A DNA stretch of 64,000 nt from Boswellia sacra. Its lineage: Eukaryota; Streptophyta; Magnoliopsida; Sapindales; Burseraceae. Made by a program: the position numbers and the translations under genes. The notes below the pieces were generated by a model. That model had not been told where the DNA came from. It made no database searches and worked only from the letters and a program-made list of their open reading frames with translations. Positions 45,025 to 58,164 of this stretch are shown here, in pieces (position 1 is the first letter of the stretch; each line of letters begins with the position of its first letter). Location: NCBI GenBank assembly GCA_013180625.2, contig SNVD02001232.1:62001-126000 (forward strand), given 5' to 3'.

Positions 45025-47595
45025 ATACTTAATTACCGTAAATATCGTGGTTGAGATGAAGTTCCAGCCTCAAAACTTGCAGTAGTTGTAGCCCTTCAAA
45101 CACAGTTACCAACCTACAAAGTAGTGTAAACATTTGTGAAACTTTGAAAGTAGTTAACTTGAATTTAAACAAGTTATAGATAATAAATTGTTCACACATT
45201 TGTCTAACCAGAAGTTGCACTTCCTCTCGCAGTAGCTCTAACTGCCCTCCCAGCACTTGAATACCCCATTCAGAAGGTCTTCCTCTTCTCCTAGCAGCCC
45301 TTACACCCCTAACATCAGCTGCATCACCCCTCTTAGCATTTGTAGCACCCCTCCCAGCAACTCTACCATCTCTCCCATCAGTCCTTGCACCCCTAACAAT
45401 AGCTACATCACCTCTCCCGGCATTCGTAGCACCCCTCTTAGCAGCTCTACCACCTCTCTCAGTAGATGTTGTTCCCTAGAAATAAATAATTAATTCATGC
45501 AGATGAATAAATTATAAGTATAGAGTAGAACTGAAACTAAAAGATGGAAATAACTTGGGAAATATTTTTTTTTAAACAGAAAAAATACAATTTGCACAGC
45601 GGAGTTTTAGTTTTTTGGGGCTTTACAACTTCTGTTATTGTGCCCCATCTGTCCACACTCGGTGCATAACATTTCAAGTGACCTTTCATCTTGGGTTGCT
45701 CTCTCTATTTAGTTCCCTTTGGTCTGCCTGGTTGTCTCTTACAATTAGGAGGTTGCAAATTTTGATTCTCCACTAGGTCCCAAACACACCTATCTAGTAT
45801 GGCATTATCATGCTTGAATATGTTTGCACATAGGCTTGCCTCTAAAAATAGTCATGGATGTATCTAATTGGGTCCAACCTATTCCTTGTCAAACATGCCA
45901 TGCCATGCTTGCAAGGTAAACTGCTCATCTGCCAAGCCTTACACTGACAAGTTCATTCATTTAATTTCTCTACATAGGCCCTGTCCACATCAAGCAGCTT
46001 ATAATAGTTGTCTTTACTACAAAGGATACTAAGGTTGCCCCTTCTTTTCTCTGTTTTTCAATTTTTTTCATCACATTTGATGCTGTGTCACTATCCCATG
46101 ACTGAGCACTTCTAGCCCTCTCATGCAACCTTATCATTACCCTCCTCCTAATATATGCAACTAAACAGAAAAGTGATTTACTTCTCTATTCACCCAACTA
46201 GCTATTGAAGGACTCAGCTAGGTTGTTTGTCACATGATCACACTTAAGTCCTCATCAAATGCATGTCTAGACCAAAAACTAACAGGTATGTTATTTAGGT
46301 ACATGAATGCTTCCTCATCTAGGTTTTTAATTTGCTCCATGGTAGCATGGAAATGCCATCTATGGGTGGCCCTGCTGGCCATCTAAAACAGTTCCTAAAC
46401 AAAACACCAGACCATCTACTCCTAAAGTTGGCATAAACATGCCTAGCACATAATCTATTATAGGCATAGGGCCATATGTCTTACAATGATTTCACTAACC
46501 CCTTCTGCATGTTACTCATGATTGTGAATGTTTTGTTCTGCCCAAGCCCCATGTATTCCTATAAATGATGCAAAAAAAAAAGGAAAAGAAAAAGCAAAAA
46601 AGAAAAAGACCAACTATCAATATTTTGCCCCTCACAAATCATCATAGCCAATGAAAATATGTCATTGTTGGCATCTAATGCAACTGTAGATAAAAGTACC
46701 CTCCCCACCCCCCCAACAAAAAAAAAATCCTTTCAAGTGACAGCCATCAACCCCTATGAATGACCTACAACCAAAAACAGATCCTATCTTTTGGGTTGTG
46801 AAAGATTTAAAAAAAAAAATCTTAAATACTAGGCCAGAAAAAGGACCCATGTTGTTGTAGCATTATTTGTGCAATACTTCTTTCAATACCATGTTGGCAT
46901 ATCTAGATAGCAAGGCATATGACTCAGCATGATCATCCCCTAGCATATCTAATGCCCTTTTCTTTGACTTATACTACCTCTGTCTACCCACATTCCTTTT
47001 GCAAATCTAAGGGGATGTAGCCTCATTGATTTCATCAGTCCTGGTGCAAAGGTGTTTGTTGTTGAATGTTTTTACCATAAAATTATGTCCATCTAGAAGG
47101 ATAAATGCATTTATCCTCCATGGACAAGCCTCACTAATACACTTAGTAGCCACCGTAGCTTTGACACCTTTAATCCTCTTAATATTATAGCCAGCATACA
47201 CTGCATAGTCTTCAAGTGTCATTCTAAAATCTGCTGCAGACTTAAAAATATACCCAACTTTGAATTTAATCTCCCTATCCTCACTAAGGTACACAAACTC
47301 CCTACCCTTTAACTTCTTAGCTATCTTTGTCAATGGTGCATCCTCTCCACTCTTATTATCTAAGGATCATCACCAGACTCCTAACCTTCTAGCCCATCAC
47401 TATCTATGGACTTCCCTTGATTCCATTCCCTATCATACCCTTGATATCCATACCTACCATTGTTATCTCTCTCCTCATCATCGCTCTATGTATACACCTT
47501 AGCAATAATTCCCTAATGTTTTCGGGTAACCCAGAACTACTATCATCAAATGCGGAACCAGAATAACTGGTTTTGATTCTGGTTCAGGTTCCTTA

Positions 47596-47999
47596 TGATA
47601 GATTCTCCACAGTTCACACAACACTCACAAGAAAAACGAATACAGAAACTAGGAGTTAAATGGAATGGTAGATGTAGGCTAGAGTGATTAACTGGAAAAT
47701 ATAGTATTTATTGAATCAATAGGCAGGAATTTCGAGAGCCCTGCCTGCTCTCCCTTAGTAACAATGTACAAAGAAATTCTCTACAATCAGATCCCCTTTT
47801 CCCTCTTCTCTCCCTTCCTTATATAGCTTCTAACTAACTTTGCACACTCCCCTTTGCTAGGATAACTAACTCCCTCCAGCTCATCCTTCCCGCCTCAAAA
47901 CTGCCTCAAAACAGAAAAATAAGAATTCACTTTTCTGCCCTTCTTTTGTTATCCCTTTGTTGTCTCCTAACGTAGGTGAATTTTATTGGAGGTCTATAA
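47596..47999 (-). repeat. 3' LTR of the gypsy element
   Basis: Nearly identical to 52508-52911. The visible differences are GATAGATTCTCCAC against GATAAATTCTACAC and one change at the inner terminal bases. The polypurine tract GAGCGGGGGGTA (about 48001-48012, minus strand) adjoins it. Confidence 0.93.
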
Positions 48000-48010
48000 T
48001 TACCCCCCGC

Positions 48011-51000
48011 TCAAACATTCACCTTGTCCTCAAGGTGAAAATGAGGAAATTGAGTTTGAATCAAATCACTGTGCTCCCAAGTAGCCTCAAATTCTGGTAG
48101 CCCCTTCCACTTAATCAAAAATTCCGTAATAATCCCACACTGCTCCTGATTCTGGCGTACAGCAAGAACCTGTTCAGGTTCAACTACCAGCTCCATAGAA
48201 TCCTTAAGTTGGGAGGGAATAGAAGGTGAAACTGGAGCATTGCCTACTGCCCGACGTAACTGGGAAATATGAAAGACCGGGTGAATGGATGAGTGTGCTG
48301 GTAATTTTAACCGATAAGCAACCTGTCCTACTCTTGCTTCCACTGGGTATGGACCATAATACCGAGGACTAAGTTTCTCATTTCTGCGTTTGGCCAATGT
48401 TTGCTGTTTATATGGTTGCAATTTGAGATAGACTAAGTCCCCAACCTGGAAATAAACTTCCCTACGTTTATTGTCAGCAGCTGTCCTCATTCGGTCCTGG
48501 GCATCTTTCAAATTCTGTTTCAATTCTTCCAATATAGCATCTCTTTCCTCTAGCAAGTGTTCTACTGTTGATACAGCAGTGGTAGAATGGCCATAACGAA
48601 TCAGCGGAGGAGGATCACGGCCGTAGAGTAGCTTGAATGGGGTAGATTTAGTGGAAGTATGATAGGTAGTATTATACCAATATTCTGCCCATGAGAGTCA
48701 TTTCACCCACTGTTTTGGCTTCCCAGCCACAAAACACCTAAGATAAGTTTCCAAACAGCGATTCACCACTTCCGATTAGCCATTGGTTTGTGGATGATAG
48801 GCTGTACTCTGTTTAAGGGTTGTTCCTTGTAGTTTGAATAATTCAGACCAGAACAAACTGAGAAATACTCGGTCTCGATCAGTAATAATCGACCGGGGAA
48901 TTCCATGAAGCCGAATAATCTCCTTAGCAAAGATAGCAGCAACCGATTGAGCATTAAATGGATGTTTCAGAGCTATGAAATGCCCATATTTGGTCAATCG
49001 ATCCACAACCACCAGAATAGAATTATACCCCTCAGATTTCGGAAGACCTTCAATGAAATCCATTGTTAAATCTTCCCAAATCAGGTTAGGAATGGGTATT
49101 GGTTGCAGTAACCCAGCAGGGGCCAATGATAAGTACTTGTTCTGTTGGCAAGTACCACAAGATTCGACATAACACTTAATGTCCCTTTTCATTTCAGCCC
49201 AAAAAAACTCACTGCAGATTCGCTGAATCGTCTTCAGCAGTCCCGAATGCCCTCCCAATGGGCTGTCATGAAACTCCTTGAGTATCTTAGGTATAAGAGC
49301 TGATTGTTTACTCAATACAACCTTTCCTTTATACAATAAGTTCCCTTGAACCATAGTATAACCAGTTTGAGAATGATTCCCAGCCATCAAAGCCTCTTTA
49401 ATGCTCTTCAATTCTTCACTGCCATCAATTTCTTTTTGTATCTCATCAAAATTAATAGAGGGGGAAAGAGAGATAGCAACAAATTCAGGATACCGTGATA
49501 GCGCATCAGCAGCTTTGTTCTCCAACCCTCTCTTGTATTGGATCTCAAAATCATACCCCAACAATTTTGATAGCCATTTTTGATGTTCAGAACTGACTAC
49601 CCTCTGTTCCAGGAGGTATTTTAGACTCCGTTGATCAGTTCTCACAATGAATTTTCTGCCTAGGAGATAAGGTCTCCATTTCTGAACAGCCATCACTATC
49701 GCCATTAATTCCCTTTCGTAAACTGATTTCAAGCGCTGATTTTGGGACAACATATGACTGTAAAAGGCAATGGGACGATTCCCTTGCATTAAAATAGCTC
49801 CCAGCCCCATACCAGAAGCATCGGTATCAATAATAAAGGGCTGACTAAAATCTGGTAGAGCTAGGACCGGGACAGAAGTCATGGCCTTTTTCAGCTTGTT
49901 AAATGCTTCTTCAGCCTGCAAATTCCAGCCAAAATTATCTTTCTTCAGCTGTTCAGTCAAGGGCCCAGCAATAGTGCCATATCCTGCTACAAATTTTCTG
50001 TAATATCCAGTTAATCCTAGAAATCCCCTTAGTTCCCTGAGGTTCCTTGGAGTTGGCCACTTCAACATTGCTTCTATTTTGGAATCATCCACAGCCACCC
50101 CTTCAGCTGAAATAATATGACCAAGGTACTCCAACTTAGATTGGTCAAACAAGGATTTTTTTAAATTTGCATAAAGCTGCTACGTTTCCAGGATTTGCAG
50201 CACAATTTTCAAGTGCTGTACATGTTCCTTTAGGTTGCTGCTGTACACTAGGATGTCATCAAAGAAAACCAGGACAAATCTTCTCAAATATTTTCGAAAA
50301 ATGTCATTCATTAAAGCTTGAAATGTTGATAGAGTATTAGTGAGTCCAAACGGCATCACTAAAAATTCATAGTGTCCATCGTGAGTTCTGAAGGCTGTTT
50401 TATGAATGTCTTCAGACCTGACCCTAATCTGGTGGTATCCTGACTTTAAATCCAGTTTAGAAAAAATGCTTGCCCCATGTAACTCATCCAGTATTTCATC
50501 TATAACCGGAATAGGATATTTGTCGGGCACCGTGGCCTGATTGAGGGCCCTGTAGTCCACACAAAACCTCCAACTTCCATCCTTTTTCTTCACTAACAAC
50601 ACTGGACTTGAGAAAGGACTGCAGCTTGGCCTGATTATACCTGCTGCCAGCATCTCCTGAACTAGTCGTTCAATTTCCTCCTTCTGAATTTGAGGATATC
50701 GATAAGGTCGTACGCTTACCGGTTGCCTTCCCTCTTTGAGGACAATGGCATGATCCCTTTCTCTATTTGGGGGCAGTCCCATTGGCATAGAAAACACAGT
50801 TTGGAACTGCTTAAGAATACCTTGCACTTCTTCAGGAATTTCAGTGGGAGTGGGGTCTGCTAATAGGGACAAAGCATTCAATTCCAGGAGCATACCCTGT
50901 CCACCAGTCCTTACTGCCTTAATCAAATTTTTAAATTTCACCTGAGTTTTACACAACCCAGGATCTCCTTGCAAAATCACCTTCGAACCATCCACCTTGA

Positions 51001-52480
51001 ATTCCATTGTTAACGACTTGCAATCAAATTTTATGATCCCCAGATTTTCCAGCCATAACATTCCCAGAACCAAATCTGTTCCAGCAAGATCTAAGGGAAG
51101 GAAATCTTCCACTATTCTAACTCCCTGCAACATTAGAACTATCCCCCTACAAATCCCTTCCCCTTTGACTGGTTCACCAGTACCCAGTAACACCCTATAA
51201 TTCCCAGCATTATCTACTGGTACACCAATTTTTTTAACCATAGCTTTGGATATAAAATTATGAGTAGCTCCAGGATCAATCAACACAATCACTTCCTCCC
51301 CTCCAATCATGCCTTTCAATTTGATGGTTTTAGGTGATGTAAGTCCCGCTACTGAATTCATTGAGAGCTCTACAAGTTCAGGATTAGAGCTGTTACCTTC
51401 AGTAGTCTCTAGGACTGCATTATCTTCCTCCAATTGACAGTCTATCTCCTCCTGGATCACCATGACATTCAACTCCTTAAACTTGCAGCGGTGACCTGGA
51501 GAAAATTTCTCATCGCAGCGATAACACAAGCCTTTTTCCCTTCTGGTTTGTAGTTCTGCATCTGTCAATCGCCGAAACTGAGTTTCAGATCGCCCTGCAC
51601 TGTTCTTCTCTGGTGCCAGTGTTGAACGAATTGCAGGAGAATTGTTGTTCCTCAGCATGGAATAACTGGAATTAGTCCCTTTCTTCTCGGTTGATAATAA
51701 GCCAGTCTTGCAAAACTTAAGGGCCTGGTTCTTGTTTTCTAATTTTTGGGCCATGTTCATTATCCGGTCCAACCCATTGGACCTGAAAGCCTTCAATTCG
51801 GCCCGCAAATCTGGTTTCAAGCCATTGATAAACTGCCCTTCCAGAATGTGCTCCGACAGATCGTTCATCGTCGACGCGATCCGCTCAAACCGCCGCCGAT
51901 ATTCCCTCACGGTTCCTTCCTGTCGGAGCACCAGAAATTGCTCTGATATCCCTTCCTGACTCTCGCGAAATCGTTCTAGTAGCAACGATTTTAGTTCCTC
52001 CCATGACCGGAACGCACGTTGGGAATCTTCTCATTGGTGCCAGGGGAAGGCCTCGCCCTCCATCAACACTGCAGCGGCGGTCAGTTTCTCCCTCTCCGAC
52101 ATCCGATTCAGAGAGAAGAAGTGCTCTGCGCGGTAAACCCATTCGTCGGGGTCACCGCCGTCGTATGTCGGCATCTCAATCCGACGAGCTCGGATCTCTC
52201 CTCTCCAAGGTTCGTCACTGCCACCACTTCCGGCGACGAAGGGAGGTATTCCTCCTCCAGAACCTCCCCTCGGTGATTTCTGTTTGGTTGATGACGCCGA
52301 GTGGTGCGAGTTCTCTTTGCTCTCCGCCGTGAGGGCCTCCAATTTTTCCAGAATTGCCGCCATACCTTGCTCCAAGAACTGTACCTTGGCTACACCTTCC
52401 TTGACAGATGCGATATCATTCTGCATCATCTGAACCTTTTCTTCTATCGTGTCCATCCTCCCATCTCCCTTCTTCGCCAT
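48011..52480 (-). pseudogene. gypsy gag-pol polyprotein, 1490-codon frame with four nonsense codons
   Basis: One frame runs from ATG at 52480 to the stop at 48011 without a frameshift. Internal stops are TGA at 52031-52033, TAG at 50180-50182, TAA at 48776-48778 and TGA at 48698-48700. Domain order: coiled-coil start, gag (TYDGGDPDEWVYRAEHFF), knuckle [14 protein letters not shown], protease [13 protein letters not shown], and RT with [10 protein letters not shown] and [10 protein letters not shown]. RNase H follows with IIDTDASGMGLGAIL. Integrase has an HHCC finger (GGHSGLLKTI, CGTCQQNK), D in LTMDFIEGLP, D in ITDRDR and E just after the third stop. The end carries a chromodomain-like EFLIKWKGLPEFEATWE. 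All catalytic residues are present. Confidence 0.93.
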
Positions 52481-52507
52481 GCCCAGGTAGGTGCTCTGAT
52501 ACCAATT

Positions 52508-52911
52508 TGATAAATTCTACACAGTTCACACAACACTCACAAGAAAAACGAATACAGAAACTAGGAGTTAAATGGAATGGTAGATGTAGGCTAGAGTGAT
52601 TAACTGGAAAATATAGTATTTATTGAATCAATAGGCAGGAATTTCGAGAGCCCTGCCTGCTCTCCCTTAGTAACAATGTACAAAGAAATTCTCTACAATC
52701 AGATCCCCTTTTCCCTCTTCTCTCCCTTCCTTATATAGCTTCTAACTAACTTTGCACACTCCCCTTTGCTAGGATAACTAACTCCCTCCAGCTCATCCTT
52801 CCCGCCTCAAAACTGCCTCAAAACAGAAAAATAAGAATTCACTTTTCTGCCCTTCTTTTGTTATCCCTTTGTTGTCTCCTAACGTAGGTGAATTTTATTG
52901 GAGGTCTATCA
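52508..52911 (-). repeat. 5' LTR of the gypsy element
   Basis: On the minus strand it begins TGATAGACCTCC and ends at TATCA beside the primer site. The primer site TGGTATCAGAGC is at 52493-52504, three bases inside. A TATATA stretch near 52734 could be promoter, but its orientation is not settled. Confidence 0.93.
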
Positions 52912-53989
52912 CCTTATTAGTGTCATTCACTGTGGGTTGGGTTTCAGTGGATGGATATGGGTCAGAAGCTAGATTTCTGTGAGGGATTGGATTTGTTTGC
53001 AAAGCTAGAATAGCTTGAGTATAACATGATTATTGACTCTCAAAAAATTGCAAGGGATCTTGATTTAATATATCCTTTACGTTGGAATGGGTCTGGCCTA
53101 CGGGCTCTAGGATGTGAGATGGTTTAGGATTCCCTAATGGTTCTGGTATATAAGGAGTTTGGTCAATGTATACTGGTATGGGATCAATACTGACATGGAT
53201 TTCATTTATACCCTTTTAACCAAATAACCTAAAAACTTTCTGCATGTCTACATCATCAACTATTTCTAAATATCCCCTAGCCCATGCCAATTTTGTCCTA
53301 ATCTTAAAACCTTGACTAAGTACAATTTTGACATTGCACATACTAAGTCTTGAAGATAGAAGAACTATCCTACTAAACTCATCAGGGTCTACATAACCTA
53401 TGTTGTTATTGTCATTGAAGATATCAACATAAATTGTAAATAAACTCATCCTGCAATAGAAAAAAAAAAAAAAAAACAAACACCTACTTAATAATAACAT
53501 TTCACAAAACAAAAATCAAACACAAAACAACATACATGTAAATATACTCATCCTGCATATAAATATACCCTAAAGCAACAGATTTAACATAAAATGTAAA
53601 CAAGTAACAATCAACAACATTCCACACCAACATTTAACAACATCAGAATTATAATGCTATTAACAGATAACAAATTTTAATATAAATGAAGAGAATATTC
53701 TCCCACCCTTATTTCGCCAACATCGAGACAGGCATTTAACGACATTTAATAAAATTATAATTAATAGAACACAAATTGCAATTGAAATGATGCAAGTAGT
53801 CCATCCCAATTTCGCACCAAACAAAGGAACAATATTTCCCTCACATACAACCTATACTATGAAACATGCTGTACAACCATAGATAAATAAACAGCCGTGC
53901 AAGAAAAATGTATCCCAAACTAAAATAAACACACTTTAGCCATGCAAGACTATCCTTTGAAAATCGAAAACCGTGCAACTAAAAATAAT

Positions 53990-54335
53990 CACAACCTTGA
54001 CCAAATAAACAACATTTTTAAAATTTTTTGAAGACAGCCGTTTGTTTTAAAAAAAAAAAAAAATTCACATAGTAACTGCAATGCAAGCAATGGAAAATTT
54101 TGATGTAATTATGGAAGATAATCGATAACATTAACAATGTAAAAAAAGAAACTTTTGCAACCTTGACCAGATTAATAACATTTTTTAAACTGGTTTATCT
54201 GAAGACAACAGTATGTTTTAAAAATTTTTTCACATAGCAACTACAATGCAAGCAATGAAAAATTTTGATGTAAATATGGAAGACAATCAACAACAATTAC
54301 ACAAGCAGTGTAAAAAACAAACATTTCGCAGAATG
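53990..54335. repeat. 165-bp tandem duplication in the 5' region of the large MULE
   Basis: Two units (about 53995-54155 and 54165-54335) share CAACCTTGACCA, AATAACATTTTT, GAAGACA(G/A)C, TTCACATAG(T/C)AACT and GCAATG(G/A)AAAATTTTGATGTAA. Confidence 0.85.
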
Positions 54336-55079
54336 AATGACATGCACAAACTTTTTATGTAAGCACGAAAAAACATGTGCCATGCAAGGATAAATAAAAT
54401 CCATTCCATGGAAGCTCAACCAAACCAAAACCGATTGAAATAATCATAAAAAATCAATACTTTTTTCACAAAAACCATTATACCTAAGCAATGTAACCCG
54501 TTTTTCATCTTCAGACAAGCCATGCAAAACAAATCCATGCATTAAAGCAATAAAAATACAATTTTTTTAGGGACTTACCTCTACGCCTAAGCCACTCCGA
54601 GACGAAGACCATTGATTTCTATCACTGTGGAGACCAGTACCGCAGTTCATCGTGGAGACTAATGTCGTCTTTCATCTCGACCGTCAGTTTGTGTGGAGGC
54701 TTTGAGACTGCTTCATAGGATTGCTAAGAGGCTCCTGCACCACAGCGACACGAACAGCGTTGTTGGTTGTCACCGTGCAATGCCTTAGTTCTTTTCCACT
54801 GTGCACGTGCGTAGAGGCTCGCAGGGGCCTAGTTACTGCTTCAACATCTAAGGAATGTGATGTGAACCTACGTTTACTTAATGGAAGAGACGCAAACACA
54901 GAGAAGAAATAGAGAATGACTTTTGGGTTTCCAGACTACGTTTCTTGTTATGTGGGATGTAGAAAAGACGGAGACAAAAAGGTGCTGCAAAGCCAACCAA
55001 AAAAATAATTCTCTGATATCCAAACCACGTGCCATCATCTCAACTGTTCAATCAAAGAACACAGGTCAGAATTAAATAT
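54336..55079. other. 5' leader region of the MULE transposase, no CDS recognised
   Basis: It lies between the right inverted repeat and the transposase start. The GC-richer part 54590-54860 may be a promoter or 5' UTR exon. Small frames on either strand have no recognisable product. Confidence 0.45.
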
Positions 55080-55216
55080 TTAATTGTTGATTTCCTCATG
55101 TGCTCCTCATTCATATAACGTCAACAAACGGTAAGGTTATTTCTGCTTATTTCCAAAAAGCTGAAGCTATCTTTATGATAGGTCAAACCTCAAGCTCATT
55201 TCATGAAATTATCCCC
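55080..55216. repeat. Right terminal inverted repeat of the large MULE
   Basis: Reverse complement partner of 43840-43975, with insertions of a few bases in the middle. It marks the 5' side of the transposase gene. Confidence 0.75.
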
Positions 55217-58160
55217 TTTAGTATAATGTTATCAGCGAGTCCAAGAGGGATGAATGCATGCCTCTATTTTTATAGCTTCTACACGGACCCACTGGCCAGT
55301 AATTTGTTCATATGTTGTATTAATTGCAATAGAAGAAAAGGTCTTCAAGGTTGAAATCCTTAAGCTTTTTGACAAGAGTTCCACGCTTATATTACTCAAT
55401 TATTAAAAGATTTTTAGTTATGATCAGTTTGATCATATATAGAAAATATATTGCCTACATTGTGTAACTAACCGATTATGAGAGTGACTAAATGTTTATT
55501 GTGTCGAATTTGTGATATACAAAGAAATTTAAACTAACCTGTCCATTTATCTCAATTGATCTCACAAGAAATGTATAATAATTGCTGTTGTCACGAATGA
55601 CAAGAAGACACAAAAGTTGCTGGAACTTCAAAGTTAACACAAGCACCCAACAATAAATCAAGAAAAGAGCAAGAAAATAAGAGAACACAAGGTCTATATA
55701 TACCAGTTTAGACTTTAGACCACCATTGGGGATCCTTCAACCAGTTGCCGACAAAAATCAATCCACTAAGATAAAGAAAGTGCTACAAGATTGTCCGTGA
55801 ATTTTATTTGTGAGAAAATACAAATAAGAGTTTTCTAGCTCCCCAAATAGCCCATTCTTTCTCTCTCAGCACCTTTCCGAGAAGTTTCCATATCTTTTCA
55901 CTCTCTCTTCCACACCATTAATTAGGACAAACTCTCTGGCCTCTATACTCCAAAACAAAACATAACACTTTGCTGCTCCAATGACTCTTTGCCATGTTTT
56001 ATTCTTACAACCAAAAGTCTTATCAAAACTAAAACTATTCCAGATCATCAATTACAATTGCAACTCACATGTTGGTGTTAATCATTATTTAGAATATAGA
56101 AAGAATAACTTATCATAGGACAGTAAGACCCTTAGCTATTTAGCTTAGCTTGCTCACATGGTTATTGGACATATTTGAGTTTTGTATATATCAAGAAACT
56201 TATACAATACTGTTATCATCTCCCCACTTTATTGACTGTTGATTGAGGAAGCACGTTCCTCAGCAATCATCAATTGATCGACTTATTTTTATCCAAAATT
56301 TTCCTCTATGCATTCATTTACTCAATAACCCTCTCAACCAAACTTGAAAATGTCCTTTCACTCCATACACTCACCCCTAATGTCAATTATCGGATCATTC
56401 TCCCAAAGGAAATAATTTATCTATAGAGTTTTATTTATTTATTTATTTTTTCTGCAGTCTTAGTTTGACTTATCTTAAACATAAAGATATTTTACAATGT
56501 TTGATTTTATTGACTCAAGTCATTAAGATATTTTGTAATGTTTGGTTTTGTCACCTTAAAGCTGATTCCTAGATAAATTATACAGATTGGGAAATCAAAA
56601 CCGTTTAGTTTTCATCTAAATCTAAAAACTCTGAATAACTATTTTTAACATAGTCCTCAGAGTAAAGCGAATCTGAATTCACAAGCTCTACAAGTCTCCA
56701 CCCAAGTTCTTGGCACATGCACCCTATAGGCACCAAACCCTCACGCTGACTTGTCCATCCATTGTTATGCTTCTTGACTTTTTTTAAATTACATTATCAA
56801 ATGCATCTAAAGCAATTTGATCATCATGGAATGACTTGGAATGAGGATGGAAAACATGGTTTTGTAACTGCAACAGCATAGTTTACTGTCATCAATAAAG
56901 TGTAAAAAAACTCGGTAAAATTAATAAACAATCATAGCCTCTAAGAAGTAGAAGAAAATGTGCAATTATACAAGGAAATTCTAATATAATTTATAAGGCA
57001 AAACTGAAAAAAGAAACTTATGGATCCTTTGGCACAATTATTACTCGTATGTTTGATTATATTAGATATATTAAGTGTGAGTATTTAACTAGAATGAAAT
57101 TTAGTAACTCTATACCCGAGTTAATCAAAATCCCATTTAGTGAGTTATGTATGAAAATAAAACCAAACCATATAACATTCAACAAACTTCAGAAATCTGA
57201 TGTTCTATGAGTGGACACCTCTTTATTCCTAAAAATTGAACAATGTAGTTGGCTTCCTCATATTGCTTCAATATCCGTTTGTCTTTGGAAGCATGACAAC
57301 CAGTCCTAAGGACTAATTCCTGCTTCTTGCCACTCAAGTAACTCAAGATACTAGTAAAATCAATAATACTACACTTATAAAGTTTGTATATGAAATTAAT
57401 ATGGCATCAACTGAATGAAAATATTAATATGAATTGTCAATAATAAATGTTGATAAGTCATGTAATAATGAATTAGTAGTACCGCATCAACTTTGTATAC
57501 AAATTCTATATAGAGACTTTGTAAATGTATTATTACTCCTATAAAAATTGTAAAAAGTTTATATAAATATATATATATATATATTATATACAAACATACA
57601 CATGTACACATAACAAAAACAGTGTCAAACAAGGGAGCAAACAGAGGAAACGCACACCAATACATTTGCATCTCTTAGCTTTGTTTGCTAAATTTTTATT
57701 TACTCATTTCATCAGTTCTAACAACGTTAGAAGCAGTGTTTTACACTTACAAGCTTTAGACCTCTGGATGTAGACTCTCCTCATCCCTAAGCTGATTGCT
57801 ACAATCAAATAAAAAATTTGACATAATCAACTCATGGCCACCACTCGTCAAAGAGAAATCATGCATTAAGATCCTAGAAAACAGGTCTCAAATCCCTCTT
57901 AATTGATGAATGATTACTTTTCTGTTTCTCAAGAATGCGCAAAAATGCTATAGATTAGATATGAGATTACTCTGTCACAATAATTCTAATATTTGTATGA
58001 AGAAATTACAAAGGAAATGATAAACTTATTCTTTCATTTTAATGAGGAAGGTACATTACGTGCCCTGCCTAACCATTACTCTTTTTTTTTTCCTATTTAA
58101 CCAAAAAAAAAAAAAAAAGAGATAACTAAAAAGCAGAGTGTATTCAATAATTCAAGCATC
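55217..58160. other. Non-coding interval without recognised genes
   Basis: About 2.9 kb of AT-rich DNA with an AT microsatellite near 57565-57590 and poly-A near 58105. I see no convincing exon, RNA gene or transposon terminus. Confidence 0.6.
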
Positions 58161-58164
58161 ACAC

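Larger units (their letters stand above)
47596..52911 (-). mobile_element. Ty3/gypsy chromovirus-like element, young insertion
   Basis: Two 404-bp LTRs differ at only about two or three positions. The five-base target duplication CCTTA is exact (47591-47595 and 52912-52916). Inside on the minus strand are a primer site, one long gag-pol frame in the order protease-RT-RNase H-integrase and a polypurine tract. A chromodomain-like C-terminus points to the chromovirus branch. The element sits in the transposase gene of the large MULE. Confidence 0.96.
45025..53460 (-). pseudogene. Mutator-like transposase split by a gypsy element
   Basis: The N-terminal part (53460-52917) begins MSLFTIYVDIFNDNNNIGYV and ends in NDTNK at the gypsy target site. 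It continues at 47595 with EPEPESKP and an acidic linker. The MuDR domain lies at 47333-47007 (KVGYIFKSAADFRMTLEDYA, CISEACPWRINAF). The catalytic Asp is in FIGVDGCHLKG (about 46730-46770). The SWIM finger TCQCKAWQMSSLPCKH is at 45905-45950, with TGA just before it. The CCHC knuckle CTECGQMGHNNRSC is at 45625-45665. The C-terminal tail (45480-45240) is Gly/Arg-rich, with an AT-hook-like RRRGRPSEWG. Many stops occur besides the insertion, for example TAA at about 53217. Confidence 0.85.
43840..55216 (-). mobile_element. Autonomous-type MULE, 11.4 kb including a nested gypsy element
   Basis: Left end GGGATAATATCATAAATGACC (43840 on) and the reverse of the right end GGGATAATTTCATGAAATGA (55216 leftward) form inverted repeats of over 100 bp. 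They also share AGAAATAACC and ATTATATGAATG further in. Between them a minus-strand transposase gene runs from about 53460 to 45025. Without the gypsy insertion the element is about 6 kb. Flanks TTTGAGTAA and CTTTAGTAT do not give a clean nine-base duplication. Confidence 0.8.

Noticed and set aside
50180..50182. Counting this TAG as a C-to-T change
   Set aside because: The family residue at this place varies (often His or Glu), so the original codon cannot be inferred as it can for the other three stops.
43831..55225. A nine-base target duplication for the large MULE
   Set aside because: Flanks TTTGAGTAA and CTTTAGTAT match only with a gap. Not a clean duplication.
57560..57600. AT dinucleotide run as an origin or regulatory element
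   Set aside because: A plain microsatellite with no associated motif.
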